From contig NZ_LBHV01000006.1 of the NCBI RefSeq assembly GCF_001005825.1, forward strand, positions 1-59,014: a stretch of 59,014 nt of DNA, in the 5' to 3' direction. The stretch comes from Rhizobium sp. LC145. GTDB taxonomy: Bacteria; Pseudomonadota; Alphaproteobacteria; Rhizobiales; Rhizobiaceae. The notes below the pieces were generated by a model. That model did not search any database and was not told the origin of the DNA. It saw only the letters and a program-made list of their open reading frames with translations. Shown here one piece after another: positions 1-9,033 of this stretch (position 1 is its first letter; each line of letters opens with the position of its first letter). The position numbers and the translations under genes are program-made.

Positions 1-129
1 GCAATCGCCACTCGCGACACAAGCCCGTTCGAGGCTGCTGGGTTGAAGGTGATCAATCCCTGGTCCCGATAACGACAATGTGGATCCAGGTGTCGTAGGT
101 TCGCATCCGTTCAAGAGCTGCGGGCTCGT

Positions 130-421
130 CTAGCGGCACCGCCACCACGATGAGGGGACGTCCCATGACCTTATTGAGGGAGGCAGGTCCCGCACGGGCA
201 CAAGGACGTGTCCGGTTTCCACGGCCCGCCGCGCTCTTGCACGCAGTGACGCGGTCGAGCGGCAACTGTTGGCTCAGGGGTTGACGCAGGTCGAACCCGT
301 CCACGCAAATGATGCTCGAGTGCCCCTGAGGGAACGCGTCCAGCCCCGGCATGGTGAATTTGTAGTAGCTGATGAACAAACCGCGCGACCAGGCCGGCCG
401 GCTCGCCAGCTTCATGGGTCG
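130..421 (-). pseudogene. Relic of a restriction-nuclease-like (Mrr-type) protein, C-terminal part
   Basis: On the minus strand one frame reads RGLFISYYKFTMPGLDAF and then ICVDGFDL followed by LPLDRV. Reading then jumps to another frame that gives RRAVETGHVLVPVRDLPP. From memory, this order resembles the C-terminal end of nuclease-like proteins whose tail runs GLFISYxGFxxxGLxAF, CxDGLDL, VRRAAETG. The frameshift lies near 215-235 and no intact N-terminal part is visible, so it is treated as a dead gene. The family assignment is from recall and is uncertain. The relic sits directly upstream of another broken gene, the response-regulator remnant. Confidence 0.35.
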
Positions 422-443
422 GCGTCAGGGCCGACAATTCTGC

Positions 444-465
444 GTAACTCTCACGTAATTTTCGG
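444..465 (+). promoter_or_regulatory. 11-bp-phased GTAA direct repeat, putative response-regulator site
   Basis: GTAACTCTC starts at 444 and GTAATTTT starts at 455, exactly 11 bp apart. The same two half-sites, in the opposite order, recur upstream of macA at 2350-2371. OmpR/PhoB-family regulators typically bind direct repeats with about 11-bp spacing. Its role as a binding site for the regulator encoded nearby is an inference. Confidence 0.45.
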
Positions 466-555
466 TGGCCATACGTTTCCCCGTTAGTGCTTTGCAACGA
501 TTGACAGACGGCCCTTATAGCTTTGGATCGGGAGGGCAGCCGGGCCATCCTTATT

Positions 556-848
556 TCGGCGGGAAACGTCAGAAATGATCGCGTCTCATGCTCTATCCAT
601 GTCAATTTTGTTTGGCGTGCGCTCAACTATGGGGAGTTGCTCTTCATGGAAACTTTTTGCGAAACCGTGGTCGTACCGTGTTGCGCTCGTCCCTTGAGGG
701 TCAGGTCTATTCCGTTGATGACGAGATCCAGTCGAACTCACTGGAACTCAATATGTCCCGCCTGCGCCGAAAGTTGGCGAAGCGGAGGCCGAGATTGTTA
801 TCAAAGACAATTCGTGGAATAGGCTACTATCATCATGAGCAGAAATAA
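556..848 (+). pseudogene. Response regulator remnant: OmpR-type DNA-binding domain only, frameshifted
   Basis: This is a decayed paralogue of the intact regulator at 18656-19330. From 556 one frame gives AGNVRNDRVS, matching TGNIRYDRVT of the intact protein. Near 655 homology moves to another frame, giving RGRTVLRSSLEGQVYS and then NMSRLRRKL. A compensated double frameshift around 775-810 hides EAEIVIK before IRGIGYYHHEQK. The receiver domain (about 125 residues, with the phospho-acceptor Asp) is missing altogether. The end overlaps the start of the kinase gene by 14 bp, exactly as in the paralogous pair. It cannot make a functional regulator as it stands. Confidence 0.8.
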
Positions 849-2196
849 GGCGGCCGGTTCATCCCTTCGCTGGCGATTCACATTTGGTTTTATTGTCCTG
901 CAGCTCTGCGCGGTTATTACCTCGCTGGGCCTGGTTTTTTATCTCCTTTCCGGCCTCAAGCCCGATGTCGCTATCACATCCATCTGGCTGTCTCAGGAAA
1001 TCGCAGACTCGGTCCGTCTTGAGCCGAATGGCCGGACCCATCTGGCGCCGACGGCCAAGCTTCAGGAGATTATGGAGGACGCTCCTGACCTGTGGTTCGT
1101 AGCAGATCTGGGCAAAGATATTGTCCTTGCACACGGCGCGCCTCCCCGGAAAATTGCCGACAACATGCCATTCTTGCGGACGTTCAAAAGTCTCGAGCTC
1201 CATGGCGATCTGGATGATCCGTTGAGTGTCGCCCGCATGCAGCGCTTCGACACCCCTGCCGGGGAGGCAACAATTTTTGCTGGCGGCGTTTCGATGTCCC
1301 AATATGGTGTGACCGTGCTGTTGGGGAACCTTGCAGTCGGCGTGCCGGCACTGATCCTCGTCGCCATTTCCCTGATTGGCGTCCCGTTTGTCACACGCTG
1401 GGCTTTGCGGTCCTTCAGCGATCTGACGACGCGTCTTGACAGGATTGATCTCGACACACGTGGCGCCCTGGTGGAAGAGCGTGGCTTGCCCAATGAGGTG
1501 CTTCGCCTGGTGCGCGACATTAACAGGGCGTTGCGCCGTCTTGATAGTGGCTTTGAGGCGACGGAGCGCTTCTTCGTCAACGCGGCGCATGAACTTCGAA
1601 CGCCAATCGCTGTCCTGCAGGTGAGGATAGATACGCTTTCACCAAGTGCGGACAAGACGCACCTGCAGACGGCCATCAAGCGACTAACGGCCATCGCGAA
1701 CCAGCTTCTGGACACCGAGAAATACCGGCAGAAGCCCCAGCAGAATACACCTGTCGATCTCAACAGCGTTGTGTCCAAGGTGGTTGCCGACCTTGCTCCC
1801 CTGGCGATCTCTGAAGGCTACGAGATTTCGTTCGACAGCGACGCGGAAGACGTGTTCGTCCCTGGTGATGCCGAATCTTTGGAGCGTGCATTCGTCAATC
1901 TGGTTCGAAACGCAGTCCAGTACGGTGGAAAGGGACAGATATCGGTCGGTATTGAGGCTGACGGCAGCGTGACCGTCGCCGATCAGGGTTGTGGAATCGC
2001 CAGCGACAAGCATTCGCGCATATTCGAGCCTTTCTACCGGGTCAACCCTCACGGCTCAGGTGCGGGACTGGGGCTCAGCATGGTCAACGAGATCGTGACC
2101 CGCCATGGCGGTTACGTCGAGCTTTCTTCCGCGCCAGGCAAGGGCAGCACCTTTACCATACGCTGGCGCGAGAGGCGCGTTCTTCAGCAGCGGTAG
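835..2196 (+). CDS. Two-component sensor histidine kinase, intact
   Basis: Inner-membrane sensor kinase of 453 residues. A short cytoplasmic N-terminus is followed by a membrane segment at about 14-38, a periplasmic domain of about 120 residues, and a second membrane segment at about 160-185 leading into a HAMP-like linker. The phospho-acceptor motif is AAHELRTP with His252. The ATPase domain shows an N box (FVNLVRNAVQYG, about 353-364), G1 (VADQGCGI), F box (FEPFYRV) and G2 (GAGLGLSMV). All catalytic boxes are present. Its own regulator gene directly upstream is destroyed, while its paralogue at 17747-18669 is truncated. It is therefore the only complete kinase in the window and may phosphorylate the intact regulator at 18656-19330 (inference). 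Confidence 0.93.
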   Translation: MSRNKAAGSSLRWRFTFGFIVLQLCAVITSLGLVFYLLSGLKPDVAITSIWLSQEIADSVRLEPNGRTHLAPTAKLQEIMEDAPDLWFVADLGKDIVLAHGAPPRKIADNMPFLRTFKSLELHGDLDDPLSVARMQRFDTPAGEATIFAGGVSMSQYGVTVLLGNLAVGVPALILVAISLIGVPFVTRWALRSFSDLTTRLDRIDLDTRGALVEERGLPNEVLRLVRDINRALRRLDSGFEATERFFVNAAHELRTPIAVLQVRIDTLSPSADKTHLQTAIKRLTAIANQLLDTEKYRQKPQQNTPVDLNSVVSKVVADLAPLAISEGYEISFDSDAEDVFVPGDAESLERAFVNLVRNAVQYGGKGQISVGIEADGSVTVADQGCGIASDKHSRIFEPFYRVNPHGSGAGLGLSMVNEIVTRHGGYVELSSAPGKGSTFTIRWRERRVLQQR

Positions 2197-2349
2197 GGCC
2201 GTCTTCATCCGTCGATGTTAGCTGGCACGGTCGCGATTGCCGATGCCTGGCGGGCAAACACTGGCACGCCGTCCACATTGCAAGCACTCTTGTCGATCGG
2301 TTGATTTTCCAGCGCGTGCCTGACGGGCCAGGCACGACGACAGCTCCCC

Positions 2350-2371
2350 GTAATTTTGGGGTAACTCTCGT
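2350..2371 (+). promoter_or_regulatory. GTAA direct repeat upstream of macA, putative activator site
   Basis: GTAATTTT at 2350 and GTAACTCTC at 2361 are exactly one helical turn (11 bp) apart, 45-66 bp before the macA ATG. The same half-sites in reversed order occur at 444-465 near the broken regulator. The position suits a promoter-proximal site for an OmpR-type regulator, so macAB is a candidate target of the neighbouring two-component system. No -10/-35 pair is claimed. Confidence 0.5.
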
Positions 2372-2415
2372 GACAGAGAAAGCCCGCAATTTTGAATAGC
2401 GTGGACCACGACTTG

Positions 2416-3609
2416 ATGACACGACACATTACCCGCAAGCGTCTGATCCTGGCGGCAGTGACCCTTGTCGGTCTGCTGGTTGTCTGGAACCTGTTTCTGG
2501 GTCCGCCTGCAAAGCCTGAACTGGTGACCACGCGGGCGAGAACAGGTGACATTGAAGAGGTCGTGTTGGCGACAGGGGTTCTCGAACCGCTCGAGCTGGT
2601 GCGTGTCGGCGCCCAGGCGTCGGGTCGCGTTGAGCGTCTGGCGGTCGAGATCGGTGACGTCGTCGAGGCTGGCCAATTGGTGGCCGAGATCGATTCCCAG
2701 ACCCGGCGCAACACCTTGCGGGACCGCGAGGCCGCCCTGGCCAACATCCGCGCCGTTCACGCCGCGCGTATGGCCGGTCTAGTGAAAGCCGAGAAGGATT
2801 TCGAGCGCGAGCGTGAGTTGCTGGCAGGTGGCTCGACGCCGCGCGCCCAGTACGACGCCGCGGTCGCCACGCTAGACAATGCGCGGGCGGAGGTCCAGGC
2901 GCTGGAGGCTCAGATCACCCAGGCGCAGGTCGCGCTCGAGTCCGCGGGTGTAGAGCTGGGCTATACCCGTATCACTGCCCCGATCGCCGGCACCGTAGTG
3001 GCGATTGTCACCGACGAAGGTCAAACCGTGAATGCGCTGCAGACCGCGCCGACCATCGTCATGATCGCACGATTGGACACAATGACGGTGCGCGCAGATA
3101 TCTCCGAGGCTGACGTCGTGCGTGTAAGCCGTGGCTTGCCGGTCTGGTTCAGCATTCTTGGCGATCCGAAGCGCCGCTTCGATGGAAAGTTGCGACAGGT
3201 GGAACCGGCCCCAGCCTCCATCGCTAACGAAAGCAACGCAGCCGCGAGCGGGATTGGCTCAACCAAAGGCGCTGTCTATTACACCGGACTGATCGACGTG
3301 GCGAACGCGGACGGGGTCCTGCGGCCCTCCATGACGGCGCAGGTGTCCATCGTTCTCAGCCGCGCCAGCGGCGCCGTGCTGGTTCCGCTCAGCGCAGTGG
3401 AGGGGGCGCCGCGAGCCGGCGATATGGCACGTGTCCGCATACTGGACGCGGTGGGCGAGGTCCAAATCCGGCAGGTCCAGGTCGGTATCGACAACGGCGC
3501 GGACATTCAGATCCTTGGCGGTCTTCAGGCAGGCGAGACCATCGTCCTGGGAGCATCCACGGACGAACGCGCGGATGGCCAGGCTCAACTGGCCGCGGCG
3601 AAGCGGTAG
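2416..3609 (+). CDS. macA: MacA-like periplasmic adaptor of an ABC-type efflux system
   Basis: Membrane-fusion protein of 397 residues that would link the MacB-type inner-membrane ABC transporter to an outer-membrane channel. It has one N-terminal membrane anchor (about residues 9-29), a biotinyl/lipoyl-like half motif (VRVGAQASGRVERLAVEIGD), a central coiled-coil rich in Ala, Glu and Arg, the second lipoyl half (TAPIAGTVVAIVTDEGQ) and beta-barrel domains. The ATG at 2416 is preferred because it places the anchor at the N-terminus; in-frame TTG (2392) and GTG (2401) lie upstream. The macB start follows after 8 bp. This family exports macrolides, peptides or haem precursors in other bacteria; the substrate here is unknown. 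Confidence 0.88.
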   Translation: MTRHITRKRLILAAVTLVGLLVVWNLFLGPPAKPELVTTRARTGDIEEVVLATGVLEPLELVRVGAQASGRVERLAVEIGDVVEAGQLVAEIDSQTRRNTLRDREAALANIRAVHAARMAGLVKAEKDFERERELLAGGSTPRAQYDAAVATLDNARAEVQALEAQITQAQVALESAGVELGYTRITAPIAGTVVAIVTDEGQTVNALQTAPTIVMIARLDTMTVRADISEADVVRVSRGLPVWFSILGDPKRRFDGKLRQVEPAPASIANESNAAASGIGSTKGAVYYTGLIDVANADGVLRPSMTAQVSIVLSRASGAVLVPLSAVEGAPRAGDMARVRILDAVGEVQIRQVQVGIDNGADIQILGGLQAGETIVLGASTDERADGQAQLAAAKR

Positions 3610-3617
3610 GGCGCGCC

Positions 3618-5567
3618 ATGACGGAACCACTGATCCGTGTACGTGGGGTATCCCGTGCTTTCCCCGCAGGCGACGAGATGGTGAGGGTGCTGAGAGACGT
3701 CGATCTCGACATCGAGGCCGGCGAGATGATGGCTATCATAGGCGCCTCGGGCTCCGGCAAGTCGACGCTGATGAACATCCTTGGCTGCCTCGACCGTCCC
3801 ACGGCCGGCAGCTACTGGATCGAAGGGCGCGAGACGTCGAAGATGTCCGTGGACGAACTGGCGGCGCTACGTCGTGAGCGCTTTGGTTTCATCTTCCAGC
3901 GCTATCATCTGCTTGGCGACCTCAGCGCGGCCAGTAACGTCGAGGTGCCAGCCATCTACGCCGGACGCAGCCGATCCGACCGGCACAATCGAGCGATCTC
4001 ATTGTTGACCCGACTGGGCCTGGCCGAGCGCACGGGCAATATCCCGGGCAAGCTTTCGGGCGGCCAGCAGCAGCGGGTGTCGATCGCCCGCGCCCTGATG
4101 AATGGCGGCGAGATAATTCTGGCCGACGAACCGACCGGAGCGCTAGATACGCACAGTGGCGCCGAAGTCATGAAGATCCTGCGCGAGCTTCACGCCGAAG
4201 GACACACCATCATTCTCGTCACTCACGACAAGAAGATCGCCGAACACGCGGATCGGGTTGTAGAGATCAGCGACGGCCTTATCGTTTCAGACGAACGCAA
4301 TACACCCAAGTCCGCCGCGACGGCTCGTCCCATCCGCGAACATGCGCCAGACGCTGGCTGGCGTGGCGCAATTGATCGGATGACCGAAGCCTTTCGTATG
4401 GCAGGCTCGGCAATCTGGGCGCACAAGATGCGCTCGCTCCTGACCATGCTCGGCATCATCATCGGTATCGCCTCGGTGGCGGCTATCTCGGCACTGGGGG
4501 CCGGCTCACAGCAACAAATCCTGAGCAGTATCGGTTCGCTCGGCACCAACACGATCGAGGTGCGTGCCGGCAAAGGCTTCGGTGACCTGGAAGCGGGCAA
4601 GATACGGACGCTGGTTCCCGCCGACGCCGAAGCGCTTATGAACCAGCCCTATGTCGACAGCGTGACGCCTACCGTCGCGACAAGCGTGACAGTTAAGCGT
4701 GCTGCCGTGGCTGTTAATGCGACAGTCACCGGAGTCGGCGCGGACTTCTTCCGCGTACGAGGCCTTGAGCTGGCGCATGGACAACTGTTCGACGCCCAGG
4801 ATGTTACCACCTACAGTCAGAATGTGGTGATCGATGCAAACGCCGCGCGAGACCTGTTTCCCAACCGGGTAGAGCCGGTGGGACAGGTCATCCTTCTGGG
4901 CACAATGCCGGCGAGGGTCGTGGGGGTGACGAAACGGGAAAACTCCTTCGGCCCGGCGATTGATACATTGACGGTTTATGCGCCTTACACAACCGTCATG
5001 GGCCGCATGCTGGGTCGTCCGAACGTCGATGGCATAACCGTCCGTATCAGCGACGATGTCGATCCGGGCAACGTCGAGGCCGCGGTTTCGCGCCTTATCG
5101 AGCGTCGGCATGGCGCGAAAGACTTCTTCCTTACCAACTCGGCGACCATTCGGGAGACAATCGAGACCACCACGCAGACCTTGACGTTGCTGATTTCGTC
5201 CGTCGCCGTGATCTCGCTGATTGTCGGCGGTATCGGCGTAATGAATATCATGCTGGTGTCCGTGACAGAGCGCACCAGGGAGATCGGGGTTCGTGTGGCC
5301 GTTGGCGCTCGCCGCAGCGATATCCTCTCCCAGTTCCTGATCGAGGCCATTCTGGTCTGCCTTGTCGGCGGCTTTATGGGAGTGATGCTCGCCCTCGGGA
5401 TCAGCGCTCTTTTCAATTTGCTGAGCCCCGACTTTAAAATGGTCTTCTCTTCTGGCTCCATCATTGTGGCCTTCGCCTGCTCCACCCTGATCGGAATCGT
5501 CTTCGGCTTCCTTCCCGCCCGCAACGCAGCGAAACTTGACCCGATTGAAGCCTTGGCGCGTGACTGA
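3618..5567 (+). CDS. macB: MacB-like ABC transporter, ATPase and permease fused
   Basis: A 649-residue protein of the usual MacB layout: N-terminal ATPase, then a four-helix permease with a large periplasmic domain between helices 1 and 2. Seen are Walker [10 protein letters not shown] (42-50), Q-loop Gln94, signature LSGGQ (146-150) and Walker B IILADE (166-171). Membrane segments are at about 272-295, 522-545, 575-600 and 612-632. It is intact and lies 8 bp downstream of macA. Its TGA stop overlaps an ATG (TGATG) that begins a short third reading frame, probably the stub of an outer-membrane factor gene. MacB drives export through mechanotransmission together with MacA; the substrate is not predictable here. 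Confidence 0.92.
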   Translation: MTEPLIRVRGVSRAFPAGDEMVRVLRDVDLDIEAGEMMAIIGASGSGKSTLMNILGCLDRPTAGSYWIEGRETSKMSVDELAALRRERFGFIFQRYHLLGDLSAASNVEVPAIYAGRSRSDRHNRAISLLTRLGLAERTGNIPGKLSGGQQQRVSIARALMNGGEIILADEPTGALDTHSGAEVMKILRELHAEGHTIILVTHDKKIAEHADRVVEISDGLIVSDERNTPKSAATARPIREHAPDAGWRGAIDRMTEAFRMAGSAIWAHKMRSLLTMLGIIIGIASVAAISALGAGSQQQILSSIGSLGTNTIEVRAGKGFGDLEAGKIRTLVPADAEALMNQPYVDSVTPTVATSVTVKRAAVAVNATVTGVGADFFRVRGLELAHGQLFDAQDVTTYSQNVVIDANAARDLFPNRVEPVGQVILLGTMPARVVGVTKRENSFGPAIDTLTVYAPYTTVMGRMLGRPNVDGITVRISDDVDPGNVEAAVSRLIERRHGAKDFFLTNSATIRETIETTTQTLTLLISSVAVISLIVGGIGVMNIMLVSVTERTREIGVRVAVGARRSDILSQFLIEAILVCLVGGFMGVMLALGISALFNLLSPDFKMVFSSGSIIVAFACSTLIGIVFGFLPARNAAKLDPIEALARD

Positions 5568-5683
5568 TGACCCGCAAACGTCTGCTCATTAGGTATGCAA
5601 TAATATCCGTGTCCAACGTAGATATGATCGCAAAGGGCAGACTGGACGGCAGATCAACTCTAAGCGTGGCAATCCGGCGTTGA
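5567..5683 (+). pseudogene. 5' stub of a third macAB-operon gene
   Basis: The ATG overlaps the macB stop in a TGATG junction, typical of translational coupling. The 38-codon frame starts [16 protein letters not shown], with the basic and then hydrophobic look of a signal-peptide start, and then runs into unrelated sequence. MacAB operons often carry a TolC-like outer-membrane factor as third gene, so this is probably the surviving 5' end of one. That identity is an inference, since no OMF-specific residues remain. Confidence 0.4.
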
Positions 5684-5784
5684 GCGTTTCAGTAGCCGAT
5701 ACAGCAGCGCGAGGCTTTGATACCGATGGTGGTTCAAGAGCGACAGGCATTATGCTCGCCCTGTCAGTCTATGATGCCGCGGCC

Positions 5785-6135
5785 TTAGGGCGCTACTTTT
5801 AGCGCGAGCATGGCGACCGCCACCACGTAGTCCATTGCAATTGCGACGAGCGGCAGGACAGGTAATCCGAACTGTCCTTCTCGTCTGCCAGCCGCCGGCA
5901 TCATCAGGTCCCGCGCGCTCCCGTATAGCTGCCGCAGCAGGATTAGGTTCGTCGGAGGAAACATCGGAAGGAGTAGCGCGATAACGGCAAGCCGCAGATT
6001 GCCGTCCATCGGGGCGCTTTCTGCATATGGCAGTAGGTCGCGACCGGAGACAATGATGGTCGCCGCCGAGGACGCAAAGAGAAGTGCGGCCGAATACCGG
6101 CCATGTATGTTGACCGACGCGATGGGTGCTAACAC
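5785..6135 (-). CDS. Hypothetical small membrane protein, doubtful
   Basis: A GTG-started frame of 116 residues with about three or four hydrophobic stretches (ALLFASSAATIIV, LRLAVIALLLPMF, LPLVAIAMDYVVAVAMLAL), so it would be an integral membrane protein. The family was not recognised. Its 5' end overlaps the AraC relic on the other strand and no clear ribosome-binding site was seen. It could be the 3' part of a larger membrane gene cut off by the same rearrangement that left the AraC fragment. Confidence 0.3.
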   Translation of the reverse strand: MLAPIASVNIHGRYSAALLFASSAATIIVSGRDLLPYAESAPMDGNLRLAVIALLLPMFPPTNLILLRQLYGSARDLMMPAAGRREGQFGLPVLPLVAIAMDYVVAVAMLALKVAP

Positions 6136-6286
6136 GATCTCCGCTGTCGCCTATGACGTCGGCTACGAGAGCATCTCTCAATTCAATCGTGATTATCGTC
6201 GCTTGTTCAATCTGACGCCAAGCGACGATGCCGCAAACCTTAGAGCAACGCTAAAGCTCGAGGCACGCCGATCTACTCAGCAGTAG
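6100..6286 (+). pseudogene. AraC-family regulator remnant, C-terminal helix-turn-helix
   Basis: The frame reads ISAVAYDVGYESISQFNRDY and then RRLFNLTPS. This is the second helix-turn-helix of AraC/XylS regulators, where the family usually has AxxVGYxSxSxFxRxFRRxFGxxP. Only about 60 codons survive. The effector domain and first helix-turn-helix are absent, and upstream sequence in the same frame has no recognisable similarity. It ends with a normal TAG. It is a relic from a deletion or rearrangement between the macAB locus and the oxidoreductase cluster. Confidence 0.65.
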
Positions 6287-6530
6287 GAGTGTGGTGAAGT
6301 AGCTACGCTAGTCCCCGAAGTTCAGCCTCCGCGGGATGAAGGGTGGCTTGTTGTCAAAGGCAAACTTTAGAGGAGATTGGCCAATGCGCATGCGATCGAG
6401 AATCCGCTTCGGGCGGATTGGTTTTTTTCCTCTTCGTCTTAAGTATGGCCTCGATAGACGCCATGGTGCCTCTGCTGGCGGTTGAGGGCCATGGTCGGGC
6501 CCCTCCAGAGTTTTCAGAGATTGATGTTGA

Positions 6531-7649
6531 CTAGACGGGATAGGACAGACGCTGGCGATGACCCGTTTCAGCGGCCTGTGTGATCGCCTCGAGCACCCGA
6601 TGACGATTGAGTGCGACTGCGAAGTCCGGCGCATCTGCGGTTCCGTCGCGGAGGTCGGCGGCGAGCTGGGCGTAGAGGCGGGCGACACCCGCCGCGGGCG
6701 CCTCAAGTTGCAGGTCGGGAGCCGCATATGCGGGCGGAACCTGTAGCTGCTGGACAGGCTCGCTACCGCGGCGCAACGTGATGGTCACGTCGCCGAAGTG
6801 GATGTAACCCGACGCCGTCTCCACGTGTAGACTGCCTTCCGTGCCCTGGATCTCCCACACCAAGCCGGCGGACTGCCCGGCACTGTAGTGCAGCGAAGTG
6901 ACGATCCCGCCTTCGAGAACACCGGCGACGATGATCTCGTCCGGCGCGTCCTTCACGAGGGAAGTGCCATCCGAGAGGCGGATGCCGTCGCCGCGCTGAT
7001 TGGCCACGACGGCGGACAGGCTCTCAAATGCGCCGAGTACGTGCGCGAGCGGTTGGAGCGCGTGGCCGAGCATGATGCTTTGAAGCGTGGCGCCATTTTC
7101 TGCGCGAGCCATGTATTCGAATGGCCGGTCATATCGGCCGACCCACATTTCGTCGTTCAGATGCGCCCGAACGCTCGTGCTGAGCGGCATGCCGATCACG
7201 CCTTGCCGGACGAGGTCGCGGAGATAGCGGATCGGCGGGTGGAGGCCGCCCTGCAACCCGATAACCGTGCGCAGCCGCCGTTCGCGGGCAACCCCCTCCA
7301 GCACTTCGGCTTCCGATAGGTTTCGCGCGAGCGGCCATTCGCAGTAGACCATCTTGCCCGCGGCGAGCGCGTCGGAAACGATCTGCTTGTGATCCGGCAC
7401 CTTGACCGCAACCACCACCAAGTCGACCTCCGGCCGCAGGACCAGCGCCTGATGTGTGTCAAAGGCAAGATCGGCGCCCAGTCGGCTAGCGGTCGCGTTC
7501 GCACTCTCGATACGAGTTGTGCTGACAGCGCGGATCTGGAATGCATCGAGCGCCCGCAGCGCGGGGACGTGGGCAATTCCGCCCCAGCCTCGATCGGCAC
7601 TGGCGCCGATGATGCCGACGCCAATCCGGGTGATTGCTGAGTTTGTCAT
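6531..7649 (-). CDS. Gfo/Idh/MocA-family NAD(P)-dependent oxidoreductase
   Basis: A 372-residue protein with an N-terminal Rossmann fold (VGIIGASADRGWGGIAHVPAL, residues about 10-30) and a C-terminal alpha/beta dimerisation domain. The ATG at 7649 is chosen because AGGAG lies 9 bases upstream and it places the nucleotide-binding motif at the usual distance; an upstream in-frame start would add 25 atypical residues. The NAD-site signature VKVPDH (about 85-90) and EWPLA (about 109-113) correspond to the family's EKPLA region, here with Trp in place of Lys. The last element matters: the canonical catalytic Lys is absent, as it is in the paralogue at 27419-28519 (EAPLG). This resembles Gal80-like members. 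The substrate is unknown. Confidence 0.85.
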   Translation of the reverse strand: MTNSAITRIGVGIIGASADRGWGGIAHVPALRALDAFQIRAVSTTRIESANATASRLGADLAFDTHQALVLRPEVDLVVVAVKVPDHKQIVSDALAAGKMVYCEWPLARNLSEAEVLEGVARERRLRTVIGLQGGLHPPIRYLRDLVRQGVIGMPLSTSVRAHLNDEMWVGRYDRPFEYMARAENGATLQSIMLGHALQPLAHVLGAFESLSAVVANQRGDGIRLSDGTSLVKDAPDEIIVAGVLEGGIVTSLHYSAGQSAGLVWEIQGTEGSLHVETASGYIHFGDVTITLRRGSEPVQQLQVPPAYAAPDLQLEAPAAGVARLYAQLAADLRDGTADAPDFAVALNRHRVLEAITQAAETGHRQRLSYPV

Positions 7650-7810
7650 GTACGCGTGCTCCTGTCTGGTGCAGCCTGGGCAATGCTCGCCGTGCTGCTT
7701 CACCATGGTTTCGTTTTTGGACAAATGCTCGGGTGCTTAGCGAGTGACCAAGCATTGCCGTTCGCGTTGCGGCTGCGTGGGGTTGAGCCGAAGTGATGCA
7801 GCGCAGAGAG

Positions 7811-8533
7811 TTAAACGTGGGTCCAATGGGTCTCGAGTTCGCGCGCAACATCGGCCGGGCGCTCTATCATTGGCCAATGCGAGGCGCGCAGCTTCACGAC
7901 AGCGCGTGCGTGTGTGGCATTGCCGAGCTCGTCAGCGAAGCGGTGCGGCAGGAACGGATCGTCCAGGCCCCAGATCACCAACGCTGGCGCAGTTATGCTA
8001 CTCAAACCCGGTTTCCACTCCGCCCCGACCTCGATTGCGGAACGGTAAAGTGCGAGAATGCTCGCCCGCATGGTGGCATCGAGATGCCGAACCGATTCAT
8101 CCGCCGCATCTTTCGGCATCTGGGCCTCGACGAGTTTCGCCGCAAATTCCTCGAGGTCGAGCTCCTTCATCCATTGCTCGCCCTCACCTGGGGTCTGCCA
8201 GATCTTGGCGAGATAGTGCCAGGGATATTCCGGATCAATTGGCCCGCTGATGCCGGTCCAGGTCCGCACCAGATCCGGTCGGATCGACGTGAGACGGCCT
8301 GTCAGCAGGCAGCCCCAGTCATGACCGACCAGATCTACGGGTTCGCCGATCTCAGCGATCCGGTGGATAAGCCAGTCGAGATACTCTTCCTTTGTTGACT
8401 TGAAGTCTGGCGGCAACCGATTGCCAAAGCCGGGGAGATCGATCGTAACGATATCCTTGCGTTGAAGATAAGAGCGGACGGTGTCCCAGAGTCGGTGGGT
8501 ATCAGGTACGCCGTGGACGAGTACTGCGGGCAT
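7811..8533 (-). CDS. Alpha/beta hydrolase with Asp nucleophile (epoxide hydrolase/haloalkane dehalogenase-like)
   Basis: A 240-residue single-domain hydrolase. The oxyanion-hole motif HGVP is at 7-10, the nucleophile elbow GHDWG at 70-74 with Asp72, the acid Asp in GLDDPF (191-192), and the catalytic His219 in ASHWP. An Asp rather than Ser nucleophile followed by Trp points to the epoxide hydrolase/haloalkane dehalogenase branch rather than the esterases. GGAG stands 8 bases before the ATG, supporting this start. It is co-oriented with the reductase genes on either side. The substrate cannot be told from sequence alone. Confidence 0.85.
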   Translation of the reverse strand: MPAVLVHGVPDTHRLWDTVRSYLQRKDIVTIDLPGFGNRLPPDFKSTKEEYLDWLIHRIAEIGEPVDLVGHDWGCLLTGRLTSIRPDLVRTWTGISGPIDPEYPWHYLAKIWQTPGEGEQWMKELDLEEFAAKLVEAQMPKDAADESVRHLDATMRASILALYRSAIEVGAEWKPGLSSITAPALVIWGLDDPFLPHRFADELGNATHARAVVKLRASHWPMIERPADVARELETHWTHV

Positions 8534-9033
8534 GTCGGGATCTCCAAATTATCGATGTCAGGATGATATCGATACCCGGGTGTCGCAGAAGCCGCCATTT
8601 GAGGAACCCTACGTTGTTATCTCCGGAACCCACCCAACATGCGTGTCACTCCCCGTGCAAGTTCATGTTCCAACATGGCATATTGGCTCTGACCCATATG
8701 TGGAGCGGCCGGTTGGCAAGGGCTTCAGCGCAAATCGCTTTCAGAGGGTGTAGTCAAATGTCCGGCCTGTGAGTGCGGTCACAGACCGCTGGCCACGTTG
8801 AGAACTGCAATCGGAGTGTTTCACCGAACACGATTCCGAGGCGGGTGTACCCCAGCCGATGGCCAGTCCGTTCCTGAAAGACGCGCGACTTAGACGCGGT
8901 TCGATCACGCCATTCGATCCAATGCTCCAAAGCCACCTCGTGGAGTGAGAGTGGAAAGCTAGTAGTTGATGATATCGGCTAGCCCCCACTCTGAGACCTC
9001 CTACGTTACAAGCCATGGATCCGTCGGCATGTC
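8534..9033. other. Gene-free stretch, 500 bp
   Basis: No reading frame here shows family resemblance, and no convincing hairpin or repeat was seen. It separates the hydrolase from the upstream SDR gene on the minus strand, so the hydrolase probably has its own promoter in this interval. Confidence 0.5.

Noticed and set aside
8741..9016. Possible small gene or transposase piece upstream of the hydrolase
   Set aside because: No resemblance to any transposase family on inspection and no ribosome site.
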